Shown here: positions 40,701-53,352 of the stretch, piece after piece
Position numbering within the stretch: position 1 is the stretch's first letter
How the letters are laid out: each line of letters opens with the position of its first letter
DNA from: Paramecium tetraurelia
Lineage: Eukaryota; Ciliophora; Oligohymenophorea; Peniculida; Parameciidae
Length of the DNA stretch: 64,000 nucleotides
Reading direction: 5' to 3'
Assembly: GCF_000165425.1 (NCBI RefSeq)
Contig: NW_001799649.1
Location: forward strand, 160,457-224,456
Position numbers and translations under genes: made by a program
Notes under the pieces: generated by a model
Databases searched by the model: none
Told to the model about the DNA's origin: nothing
What the model saw: the letters and a program-made list of their open reading frames with translations, nothing else

Positions 40701-43700
40701 AAGATTGCCAATAAAAACAAAAATTTATCAATTCTTTGAGTTCTTAATCTCAAGCCTTGAACCCCATATTAATATAATTGTAATAAATAAACAAGAATTG
40801 GGAGAATTTTGAGCTTCTGATAGGAGATTTCGATTCAATATTAGCTGAATAGACTAAATAGTTAAAAAAGGATATGTAAGCAAGGGCTAAGGAAGTAGAC
40901 AGTGAGATCGAGAAGTTTTATTCAAGATATTCTGCTGTAAAACCAAAATAATTGAGTGAATTGGATAGATCATCGGCAAATGAATTAGCTGAGAATATGT
41001 AGCAATGGAGATAATAATGGAAATAATTAGATGAAAAGATTTAGACTCTTATAAAGGATCATCACCACTTTGAAATGGAAGTCCCAACATTTAATTAATA
41101 TGATAAGGTTAAGGTTGAAATGACAGACTCAGAAGTAGTGTGGTGTTATTATGATAAATTCTAATAGAATATTAATAATCTAGGCAAAGAGGATTGGTTG
41201 AGTTTCAGAACTAAATTATATATGTTTTAAGAGTTATTGTTACAAGAATAAGAATAAATAAAGGCAGAATTAGCCAAAGGAACATTCACTAAAAAAGAAG
41301 CAATAATAAATTACATCTTTTCTTAGATTGAGTTATATCTTAAAATAAATCCATTATTAAAACTAATTGTTGGAGATGCATTCGAACCAGAACATTGGAC
41401 TAGTTTGTTTATGATTCTTAAGTTAAAAGAAATGAAAAAGGAAAAGTTGCTATTCAAGGACTTACTTTATTGTGATAAATTAATATTGGACAAACAAAAT
41501 GATATTAGAGAATTGTAAGCTAGAGCATAAGGAGAAATCACTTTGAGAGAAGCTATCTTTGAATTGAAAACATGGTGTGATACTTCAGAATTCGATTTAA
41601 CTGATTACACTAATAATAACAGAGTTACTCCTTTAATTAAAGAATGGAAAGAATTAATGACGAAGGTTAGTGATAATCAATCCTTATTGGCATCTTTAAA
41701 GGAATCAAAATTCATTGGAAGATTTAAAGATTAAGTGGATTAATTCGAATTGAAATTGGGAGGAATTGATGAATATTTATCCAAATTATAAATTATTCAA
41801 AGAAAATGGGTTTATCTAGAACCTATTTTTGTCAGAGGAGCACTACCTTAAGAATAAGCAAGATTTAGGAGATTGGATGAGGATTTCAGAAATATCATGT
41901 TGGGAATATAAAGAGATTAAAAGGTAGTTTCTTTATGTAGTATTCCAGGAATCAAGGATACATTGGATACAGTGTTGGATCAATTAGAAAGATGTTAAAA
42001 GGCTTTGAATGATTACTTAGAAGAGAAGAGAGGTAAATTTCCAAGGTTTTATTTTTTGGGAGATGATGACCTATTGGAAATATTGGGTCAATCTTAAAAT
42101 CCTCAAGTCATATAGATGCATCTAAAAAAATTATTTGCTGGTATAAACTCTGTCGAATTCAGCAAGGATAATACCTAGATTTATTCTATGTTATCATCCT
42201 AAAAGGAATAAGTTCAATTTAATAATTCTATTTAAGTAAATGATATAGTAGAAAGTTGGTTATCAGTATTGTCTTCAAATATGAAAGAGACCTTAAGTTA
42301 ATTATTGAAATAATGCTTAAAAGAGTAGAACATGGATTTCAATAAATTCCCATCTTAGATTCTTTGCTTGTCAGAAGAGTAATTTATATATCAATATTAA
42401 TAGAATTAAGTTCACTGAATAAGCAGTTTCAGCATTGAATTCGAATAAATTACCGTAGTTCAAATAAACATAGTTAAAATTATTAGATTAATATACTCAA
42501 TTGAATGCACAATCATCAAATAATTATCTATTACAATTAAAATTAAAATCATTAATTTTAGATCTTATTCATCATCTGGATATAATAAATTAACTAATTG
42601 ACAACAAAGTTTCAGTATTATCAGATTGGTATTGGTATAAATAATTAAAATATGAATATTAAAAAGATGCACAAATAATAATGTGCAAAGCAAGATTTGA
42701 TTATACCTATGAATATCAAGGGAATGGGTAAAAGTTAGTGCATACACCCTTGACAGACAAATGCTATTTAACATTGACTTAAGGAATGTCCATGGGTTAT
42801 GGAGGCAATCCATATGGTCCTGCAGGTACAGGTAAGACCGAATCAGTAAAGGCACTTGGGTAGTTATTTGGAAGATAGGTGTTGGTATTTAATTGCGATG
42901 AAGGTATCGACTTTAAGAGTATGGGACGTATCTTCATGGGATTGGTTAAATGTGGAGCATGGGGTTGTTTTGATGAATTCAATAGATTGTTGGAAGAATA
43001 ATTATCAGCTATATCATAATAAATTCAAATTATTTAAAATGCTATTAAGGAGAATTCATAATCTATGACTTTGATGGGATAAACCTGTATGGTTAATAAA
43101 GATTCAGGCATATTTGTTACATTGAATCCAGCTGGTAAGAATTATGGAGGAAGATCTAAATTACCTGATAATTTAAAATAATTGTTTAGACCTGTGGCTA
43201 TGTCAATACCAGATAATGAATTGATTGCTGAAGTCTTATTGTATTCAGAAGGATTCAAGAATGCCAAGATTTTGGCAGAGAAAATTATCACAATATTCAC
43301 ATTATCGAAATAATTGTTAAGTCCATAGTAACATTATGATTGGGGATTGAGAGCACTTAAAACAATATTGACAGTGGCTGGATAAATTATATAGGAAGAA
43401 AGAAAATAGGGAGTAGAAATTAATGAAACAATCGAATCAGAGTTGCTGATTAAATCTATTAGAATTAATACAATGTCAAAGTTGACATATCATGATACAA
43501 AGAAGTTTGTTTAATTGGTCCAGGATGTCTTCCCTAACATAAATAGTTAGGATATTATATATGAGAAATTGACAAATGCAATAAAGGAAGTGTTATAAAG
43601 CATGAAATTGAGTGAGATAGATAATTAAATTGCAAAGATTCTATAGTTTTATGAAGCAACTAAATAGAGAATGGGCGTAGTATTGGTAGGTCCATCTGGT

Positions 43701-46700
43701 TGTGGTAAGACTACAATATGGAAAAGTGTTAAAGAAGGCACATGAGAAATTAGGGTAATAAGTCAAAACTCATGTGATGAATCCTAAATCTATGCCTAGA
43801 AGTTAACTATTAGGAAATATGAATAATGACACAAGAGAATTTAGTGAGGGAGTATTAACAGCATCAGCTAGATTGGTAGTTAAAGAATCAGTGGATGTCT
43901 TAAATTGGATTATATGCGATGGAGATATTGATCCTGAATGGATTGAATCATTAAATTCAGTCTTGGATGATAATCATTTGTTAACATTACCTACTGGTGA
44001 ACGTATCTCATTCCAAAATAATGTTAATTTTATCTTTGAAACTTCTGATTTATAATATGCATCACCTGCTACTGTTAGTAGAATGGGAATGATATTTTTG
44101 AATAATGAAGATATCAGTATGTAATCTTTAGTGACTAGATGGATTAATAAATTAGAATGTGAAGAAGAAAAGAAGAGTATGCTATTAAATCAAATTGAAT
44201 CAACTTTATACAATTTACTAGAGGAAATATTCTCTTATGAAGAATCATAGATTGTACCTACTACCAGAGTTGGTTTAATTATGAATATTCTATCCTAATT
44301 ACAGAGAATACCTACTAATAAATAGCAATTCAATTATTTCTTATTGTAAGGCTTGTCTTCCAATTTCCAACCAGAAATCAGGTTGAAATTCTAAACATTA
44401 ATTAATTCTAATCTTGAATTAAATGAAAATGGAGACAAATATCAATATATTAATCAAAATATCGACGAATCCTAATTCTCTGATGTTAATGATCCTCCTG
44501 TCATCAAAACAGTTGGCCATTAAAAAGATCTCTAAATGTTATAATCCTGGATTCTCAATAATGATCCCTTCATTATTGTTGGAGAAGAAGGTTGTGGCAA
44601 GAATTTATTAATCCAAAGTGCATTCAAAGAACTTAAAAAGACTATCAAAATTCAAATAGCAACAATCAATTGTAATGCTTAAACTAGTGCATCTTAAATC
44701 ATTCAGAAATTAAATCAAATCTGTGCCAAAGGTACTTCAGCCTTGGGCAGAGTATATAAGCCTAAAGATTGTAGTCGTTTGATTCTTTATTTAAAGGATA
44801 TTAACCTTCCTAAGCCTGATAAATATTAAACTATTCAACTCATTGCATTTTTGTAATAATTAATTACACACAGAGGGTTTTATGATGAAAATTTAGAGTT
44901 TGTCTATTTGGATGACAAGATCTAAATTGTTTCTTCAATGAATCCTCCTTCTACTATTGGAAGACATTAATTGTCAACGAGATTCACAGCTAATGTTAGA
45001 ATCTATTATATTGAATAACCATCTAATGATGAATTATAACAGATATATCAAGAATATCTTAAAATTCTCATTTTTAAAGATAACAATTAAAGTAAAAAAG
45101 GTGCTTAATTATTAATTGAATGTTATACTTAAATCAAATCCAAATTCACCGTTGATGAACAAAGACATTATCTCTTTACTCCAAGAACTATCACATAAAT
45201 AATTTTTGCACTAAAAAGATACAATGATATATAATCAGTATTCCCAGAAGCTCTACTCAATGAATTCAATAAAATATTTAGAGATAAATTGATCTCTCAA
45301 GATCAGTAATTTAAATTTGATTAATTGATTTTACCAATTTTCAAAAAATACTATAAGGACATCCAATCATAATAATACTTTGCCACTGTTTAGAACCTCC
45401 AAACTCTGTCGAAGATTGAAAAAAAGGATTTTATTCAACTGGTTTCTCAAGCTGTTCAAATTTATTCCAGAGAAAATAGAGAATTAAATGTTGTGATGAT
45501 TGAGGAAGTACTCTCTCTTTTAACATCCTTAAACAGAGCTTTGTCTTCTCAAAGTCAAACAACACTCCTATTAGCTGGCAGAAATGGTATTGGAAGAAAG
45601 ATGGGTTTGTAGATAATGTCTACTATGCTTAATTTAGAAGTACTCTAACCGTATACATGTAGAGATTATGGAATCAGAGAGTTTAAGAGAGATCTTAAAT
45701 CATATATGGAAACTGCCTAATCTAAGAATTGTTTATTGATTTTAGAAGATCATGTGTTATTATAATAAGGAATCTTAGAAACTGTTAATTCCTTAATCTC
45801 AAGTGGAGAAATTCCAGGGTTATTTGGATATGATGAAATCGATAGATTAATCTAAAATCCAGAAGAAGTGAAGAGGGAATTTTATGGTAAAACCCTTTAT
45901 GAGGCATTTCATGAAAGAGTAAAGAGAAATATGAAGATTGCTTTGGTGATGGACAACTCTAATCACGAATTCTAAACTAATTGTGCTTAAAATCCAGCTT
46001 TGTTTACAAATACTACAATTATATGGTAGACTTAATTATCAAAAGAGAGTTTGTTACAATTCATGAAAAAATAGTTAGAGTCTTCCAATAATAATAATTC
46101 TGTCAATGAATAATTAATTAGTTATGCAGTTGAAATACATAGAAATTCAAAAGCCGATCCAAGAAGCTTTTAATCTTTGACTTAGACTTATAGTTTAATA
46201 ATGGATACGAAGATGTAATCAAAAGGATCACAAGCAGATCATTTATAAAAAGGTCTTGAGAAATTATAGGAAGCAAATAACTTAGTAAATAAGTTGACTT
46301 AGGAAGCCTAAGAAAAGAAAGTCTTATTGTCTAAAAAGTAATTGGAAGCAGATGATGCTTTATAAAAGATATCAAAAGCAATGTAGGATGCAGCTGAACG
46401 TAGATAAGAAACTGAATAATTACAAAGATATCTTTAAGAGGAAGAGGGCAAGATAAAAGTGTCTAAGGATAAGGTTGAAGATGAATTGAGAGATGTTAAC
46501 CCATTAGTATAAGAGGCACAGAATGCAGTCAAAGGAATATCAAAGTCACATTTGGATGAATTAAAATCGTTGGCTTAACCTCCACCTGCAATCTATGATG
46601 TGCTAGGAGCTGTTATGAAAGTTTTTAAGTAAACAGAAATAAATTGGAAAGCTATTAAGAAGTTTTTGGGTAATAAACAAGTAATTGATTAAATCATTGA

Positions 46701-49700
46701 CTTTGATCCTCATATGATTACTGCTGATATCAGAAAAGATGTTGAGGAGGAAATTGCCAAACATTCCAATTCTTTTGAAAAATAAAATATTTATAGAGCT
46801 TCATTGGCAGCAGGACCATTGGCTGATTGGGTAAAAGCAATATTAAAATATGCTACAGTTTTAGAGAAGATTTCACCTTTAGAGAAAGAATTATCAATGA
46901 TTAGTAAGAAATTGGATTCGTCTAGAAATAGATTGAAATAATGTTAAGATGCATTAAATTAACTTGATTAAAAAGTCCAAGAATTAAAAAACAATTTTGC
47001 ATCTAAAACAAGTGAGGCAGAATTACTTAAGAGAGATTTAGAAAAAGCAGAACAAACTGTGAGTTTGGCATCAAATTTATTAGATAAATTATCAGGAGAA
47101 AAGGTGAGATGGTAATAATAACATGATTTAATTGCATAAGAATTAAAACAATTTCCATTAGATTCGTTATTATCTGCATCATACATTACATATTTATCCT
47201 CTTAAGATGAAAATGTTAGATATAAGACATTATAAGAATGGGTTCATTTGACAAAATTATAGCAATATGATTTCTTAAAATTTATGTCAAATGAGAGTCA
47301 AATATTGAAATGGAAAACACTTGGTTTACCAGGAGATTAATTGAGTATTGAAAATTCAGTTATGGTATTCTCATCTTCAAAGGTGTCATTATTAATTGAT
47401 CCTAATACATAAGCCACTGAATGGTTGAAGAAAACATTGTCATAGGCTGAAATATTGAATTAAACAGATCCTAAATTCAATAATCAATTGGAGTTAGCAG
47501 TTAGATTTGGTAAAACTATAGTGATCTAAGAAATTGATTAAATTGAAGGATTATTGATCCCATTATTAAGAAAAGATTTATTGCATTAAGGTCCTAGATG
47601 GATAGTTATGATAGGAGAGAAATCTGTTGATTTTAATGAAAGTTTTGTAATGTATTTGACAACAAGGAATTCATCAATTCATTTGCCTCCTCATACTGTA
47701 TCTCTGGTATAAGTTATTAATTATACTGTCACTAGAAGTGGTTTGGAAGGTAAATTACTTAGTATTATCATTAATATTGAATAACCAGATTTAGAATAGA
47801 AGAAATAATAACTATTGGAAAATGAAGAAAAATTAAAGATGTAATTGGCTGATTTAGAGAAAACTCTTTTAGATGAGTTGGCAAATTCATAGGGAAATAT
47901 CTTAGAGAATAGAGTGTTGATTGATAGCTTAAATTAAACAAAGTCAAAATCATAAGTTATTGCTTAGAGTTTACAAGAGTCTTCAAAATTACAGGAAGAT
48001 TTAGACACATAAAGAGATGTGTACAGACCATTATCTTAGAAAGGTGCTCAAATCTTCATTCTTATTCAAAGTCTATAGAACTTAAATAATATGTATAAAT
48101 ATTCATTGGCTTACTTTATTCAAATATTTTAAAAGACTCTAGATATCAAAGAGAATTTTGATTCAAAACAAAAGAAATTAGAGTTTGCTGGATAGAGTTT
48201 ATTGAAAAATATCTTCAATCAAATAGCTGGTTCATTGTTCAAATAAGATAGATTAATCTTTGCTTTACATTTGGTAAAAGGGTGCAAACCAGAACTAATT
48301 GAGGAAGAGGAATGGTAATTTATGATTGGTAATTAAATACCTAATGACAGTGCTCATCTTCCAAAATGGGCGTCTTAAGATAGAAAGGAAATATTTGGAT
48401 AGTTATAGAATCTTAAATTAAATATCAATTTTAATTCTAGTGAATGGGAATAATGGAATAATAATTAAGAATGCGAGAAAAATTTCCCATAATCTGCTAA
48501 ATTAAAACCATTTTAAAAAGTGCTTATTGTTTAAACATTCAGACCTGAAAGGGTTTAAAGTGCATTGAATGAATTTGTTTGTCCTAATTTAAGTATCCCA
48601 AGTGTTAGTGGCTAGACATTTAATTTTTAGACTGTTGCTTAAGAAGAATTAACTGCTTAAATTCCATGTCTATTTGTGGTCTCAGCTGGTAGTGATCCTT
48701 CAAAAGAACTTGAAGAATTTGCTGAATAATAAATTGGTAAATAAAACTTTCAAGAAATGTCTATGGGGGGTAATTAAAATGAATTAGCATTAAAATTGAT
48801 AAAAGAAGCAGCACAAAAAGGTTAGTGGGTATGTTTAAAGAATTTGCATTTAGTTATTAGTTTCCTTCCTTTATTAGAAAAAACCATAAAATAATTAAAG
48901 CCACATCCAAATTTCAAATTGTGGCTTACAACTGAAGCTCATCTGAAATTCCCATCTATACTTCTTGAAACTTGCTATAAGGTATCATATGAAGCACCTC
49001 CAGGATTAAAGAAGAACCTATAGAGAATAATAACAAGTTGGCCCACACATAATAAATAATCTGTTTATTAAACACAATTATTGTTCATCCTAACTTGGTT
49101 CCATGCTTTAGTTTAAGAAAGAAGAACCTATATTCCATAAGGTTGGAGTAAGTTCTATGAATTTTCATATGCCGACTATAAAGCAGGTGTCTAAATAATT
49201 GAGAATCTATTATAAGAGTCCTAAACAATCTCTTGGTAAACCTTATATGGATTATACGAAAATGCTATTTATGGTGGAAGAGTAGATAATGAATAAGATA
49301 TCAAGGTGTTAAGAGCTTATTTAGAAACCTATTTCAACTAGAATAAATTATAAAATGGAACTCTTAGCACTGGACAATAAATACCATAAACCAATTAAGT
49401 TAAAGATCTTATTAATTTAATTAATAAATTACCTGAAAATGATGTTCCTGAATTTTTTGGATTGCCTAATAATATTGATAAAGCTGTTTAAAGATATACA
49501 ATATAAAGAGTTGTCAGTGGATTGAAATCTATGAATAATATAGTCGGATCAGAAATCAAGTTTGATAAAGAATTGTGGTCGAATTTATTAAGTCCTCTCA
49601 TCAATATGTGGGATCAATTAAAAATAAGGGATACTATCTAAGTTACTAACTAATAATTAGGGTCATTGGATCCAATTGAATCATTCATTTATTTAGAAGC

Positions 49701-50397
49701 ATAATAGACTTGGAATCTGTATTAGATTATCAACCATTCCTTTGAGAAATTAAAGAATGTCTTATACAATAATGGCTTATTGACTAGTGACATTATTGAT
49801 ATTGGATTGCTATTTATCAAAGATATCGTACCTCAGAAATGGAGTAACTTCTGGGAAGGTCCTGATGATATCAATTTATGGTTGAAAATATTTATTAAGA
49901 AACTCAATGCAATTAAATCATGGATTGACAAGATACAAAGAAAATAATAATTAGATGAAGTTGATCTAAGCGAGTTATTCCATCCTGAAATATATATGAA
50001 TGCACTAAGGTAAAAAACTGCCAGAAAATTAAATATTCCATTAAATGAATTGAAATTATAAGCAGATTTTGACAATCTTAAACACCCTCTTGTAGTTAAA
50101 TTAAAGAATCTATTATTATAAGGTTGCGGATTCTCCAATGGTTAATTAGTTGATGATATGAAGATAACATCTGAATTCATCGAATTACCTCCTTTGAATA
50201 TCTCTTATGTGGAGAAATCATAACCAGAGAAGAATGGAATTGGGGTAATTTAATATTTATAGTCTTTATAGGATTTCCCGATTTACTTAAATGCCAGCAG
50301 AGAGAAATTACTATGCAGAATTAAATTACTTCAATCTGGTCAAATAAACGATAAAATCATAGCTGGTGTTGCATTATTTTTGAGTTAAAATGATTGA
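37784..50397 (+). CDS. DYNC2H1: Cytoplasmic dynein-2 (IFT) heavy chain, with a frame break in AAA2
   Basis: The retrograde intraflagellar transport motor, about 4,150 codons. Order: N-terminal tail; linker; AAA1 with [15 protein letters not shown] (42816-42860) and [17 protein letters not shown]2 with [11 protein letters not shown] (43689-43721) and [22 protein letters not shown]3 GEEGCGKN (44581-44604); AAA4 GRNGIGRK, which lacks the Walker lysine; stalk coiled coil and microtubule-binding region (46.2-47.1 kb); AAA5-6; C-terminal domain ending GVALFLSQND. The AAA1, AAA2 and stalk sequences match dynein-2 rather than axonemal or cytoplasmic dynein-1. Introns seen are 37968-37990, 38199-38225, 39293-39320, 40427-40455, 40474-40504 and 42379-42403; those at 39.3 and 40.4-40.5 kb are less certain. 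Right after the AAA2 Walker A (43721-43730) the frame shifts by one base, after which it is open for 6.6 kb. Confidence 0.96.
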
Positions 50398-50570
50398 TTA
50401 ATTATGTTAAACATCAATATCTATATAAATATATATAGAGAGGTTGATATCTTCATATTAAAGATGAAAAATAAAAGAGCGGTATTATATACATCTTCTT
50501 TAATTAATATAATTATATGTTGGCTGTTTATTTTCTATTTATAAAGTATATAAATATGCTAACGTATATA

Positions 50571-51721
50571 TCATAATATCAATTAAATAGACGAAGAATC
50601 TTTCACTTCACAACATGTTTTAATCATTGATGGTAGGGATGTTGCTAGCTTTTAATGTACAATGCTTATTGTTTCTTCGATTATTCTTTTTAGCTCTCTT
50701 AATAAATCATTTTATTGTCCCTAAGTTTAGCATAGAGTAATAATTTATTAGATAGAACTATTTGAAATGATTTCTAAGGTTTTATCTAAGACATCTATCT
50801 GTTCTTCATCATATTAAAATGAAACGATGCTTAGAAATTATATCAATTTTACCTATCTTTTTATCCTGTTTACTCATGAGTTTATGTATCCTTAGTACTT
50901 GTCTCTTTTTAAATTTAGTAAAGCTTCTATTAAAGATTTCCAATAACTTTAGTTTTATCTTCTAATTAAGATTAGAAACTTTCTTTATCAGAATCACGTA
51001 GTTTAGCTATTTAATCATATTTAGTTTTCCAATCTCTCACAGATTATTGATTATCTTCATCCTACTTATGTCTTTCTTTAACCAAATCATTAAAAATATT
51101 AGTTAAATTATCATATTCTTTTTTTAATTATTAGTATTCATTTTTTAATCTTTAATTTTCAATTTGGTATTTTTGAATATCATGCATTTTTTTTTCATTC
51201 GTAGGTGAATTAGTTGCAGAACCTTCTTGAATGATTGCAAAATTTTCTTCTTCTTTCTTTTTCATTTCATCAAATAGTTTGTTTTTAGCCTCTAATTCAG
51301 CTTGACATTTCTCAAAATCCTATTGCTTTTTCGATAACTCTGATTTAAGCTTTTCAATTATTTCTTATTTTTATTAATCCTTTGCTTTTAATTACGATTA
51401 TAAATCTGAATTAGAATCTTTCAAGTCTTATATTTCTTTAAGTAACTTATTTAGTTTAGATTAAGTTTCCTATTTCTCTCTTTCCTAAATTCATTTAATA
51501 TTTTACTTTATCTTCATTGATTTCATCTAACTTTGGTATTTCATATTAAATATATTATTCTAGGAATTTGAGAGTTGATAATTCAAATTCAAGATTGTTG
51601 ATTTTTTCTTTGAATTCACTGACTTCTTTTTACAGAGTCTAAATATGTGATTAATAAGTGATACTTTTATATAATTGGCACTTTATTTTAGTTTTTCTCC
51701 TTGAGTATTTATATTTAACAT
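50571..51721 (-). CDS. Coiled-coil protein, 359 aa
   Basis: Four exons (introns 51639-51664, 51485-51506, 50830-50852) give 359 residues. Residues about 15-280 are one long coiled coil rich in Lys, Glu, Gln and Leu (for example IIEKLKSELSKKQQDFEK). A short break with SATNSPTN lies near the middle. The last 80 residues form a different, more hydrophobic helical region, IDVLDKTLEIISNSS, and end VKDSSSIQLIL. The protein is likely structural; no family name can be given. It ends 173 nt after the convergent dynein stop and starts 42 nt downstream of the DnaJ gene's stop codon. Confidence 0.85.
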
Positions 51722-51763
51722 AAAATAATAAATAAGTGGTATTATAAACAATTTCTATAGATT

Positions 51764-53113
51764 TCATTTATTAAAGATATTCTTAACCTTCTCAAAGACA
51801 CCTTCATGAACAGTTGATTACCCTTTTGTTTCACTCTTCTCTAACTATTAAATTTATATTATAACTATACTTTCGCCAATTCTTCAAAAAGCTTTCTTTA
51901 TTGTTCATTCAAATTTGTAGGAATTTGAATTTTTAGATTCACAACTTAATCACCCCTTTGATTAGAATTAGGTGCCAATTTGGTAATTCCCTAAAATTAA
52001 ATAAGACTATTACTAATCCACTTAATCTAATTTTTTCCCCATCTTAGCTACCTGGTTTTATACTTATTTGCTATTCGCCATTAAGTGTTTTGATCTTAAC
52101 TTAATCTCCAAGCACAGCCTAAGCAACAGAAATGTAAGCATTAGTAATTAAATCATATCCATCTCTTTTGTAATATGAATCTGGCTTAACTTATACTTTA
52201 ATAATTAAATCTCCAGCTTTGCCTCCATTTTCTCCAATATTTCCTTTGCCAGTCACTCTTAAATTCTATCCATCAGCTATGCCCTTTGGAATATTCACAG
52301 CCTCAGAAGTAGCTTACTTCTATATTCCAGCTCCTTTGCAAGTTGTACCTATATAATATTAATCAAAATTACAGGGATTCTTGATTGAGACTCCAGTTCC
52401 TCTACATTTAGTACATGCCATTTATATTGTCATAGCTCCTTATCTGTAATTTATTGAACCTCTGCCACCACAATTAGTGCATCTTCCTGGTGCTGTTCCT
52501 GGTTTGCATTTGGTTCCATTACAAGTAGAACATACTCCAATCTTCTCAAATTGTATTGTCTATTATGCCCCATTTACACTATCCATAAATGATATTTCCA
52601 ATTAGATAAAAATATCTGCGCCCTTTATTTATCTTTCTGATTCTCCTCCCATATTAAAGAATGACGCAAAATCACCAAAGATAGATTCATCGAATTAGAA
52701 ATCTTATGCTTTGCCTCCTCTAGCTCCTTATCTAAAAAAGCTACTATATGCTGCAAATGGATCCTAAGCTCCAGCCTAGTCCTATTCATCTCCAGTCATT
52801 CCCACTTAATCATAGACTTTTCTTTTATTTTCATCAGATAATGTTTCATATGCACTATGTCTCATGTTATTCATACTTGTTAATTTCTGCAAACTTTTCC
52901 TTTGCATCTTTTGATGGATTTGCATCTGGATGATATTTCTTTGCCAATCCATAATAAGCATTCTTAATGTCATTTTAGGAAGCATTTTTTGGTACTCCCA
53001 ATAGTTCTGGTTTTAAAATAATATAGATTACCATACAGATCCTTCTTAGATGAAAAACAAAGAAAAGGCACATTTGTGAATCTCTTTAGAATGTTCCTAG
53101 ACAATAATTGCAT
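51764..53113 (-). CDS. Mitochondrial-type DnaJ (Hsp40) co-chaperone
   Basis: A 409-residue type-I J-protein from six exons (introns 53007-53031, 52855-52876, 52349-52372, 51992-52014, 51845-51870). It stimulates Hsp70 ATPase and hands over unfolded clients. The N-terminus [12 protein letters not shown] is basic and amphipathic, a likely mitochondrial targeting peptide as in Mdj1/DNAJA3. The J domain follows ([12 protein letters not shown], with HPD in KKYHPDANP), then a short Gly/Phe region. Next comes the zinc-binding domain with four motifs, [24 protein letters not shown] and CTTCKGAG, the third and fourth joined only after intron removal. Client-binding C-terminal domains have [10 protein letters not shown] and GDLIIKVQVKP. 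The 24-nt intron 52349-52372 contains no in-frame TGA. Confidence 0.96.
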
Positions 53114-53352
53114 TGTTAACCTGAAATAAATTAAGTTATTAATTTTATAAATTATTTAAATGATTCATAATGTAATCAAAAAACACAAAGGAATATCTAT
53201 TCTTAGAAAATGTGATTTTCTTTGATCTTTGTTTACATATTTTAAATAATATTGAGAATATTACTTAAGTAATTTTCACATATTTCAAATGATATGAAGT
53301 TAAATATAATTTTAGGTTTATTTAAAATAATAAATGATTGCACTAATTAAAA

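Noticed and set aside
43819-44055. Isolated 78-aa ORF
   Set aside because: It is an internal piece of the dynein-2 AAA2 domain, bounded by TAA/TAG codons that encode glutamine here.
49833-50138. 101-codon minus-strand ORF
   Set aside because: Antisense of the dynein-2 C-terminal domain; no supporting motif.
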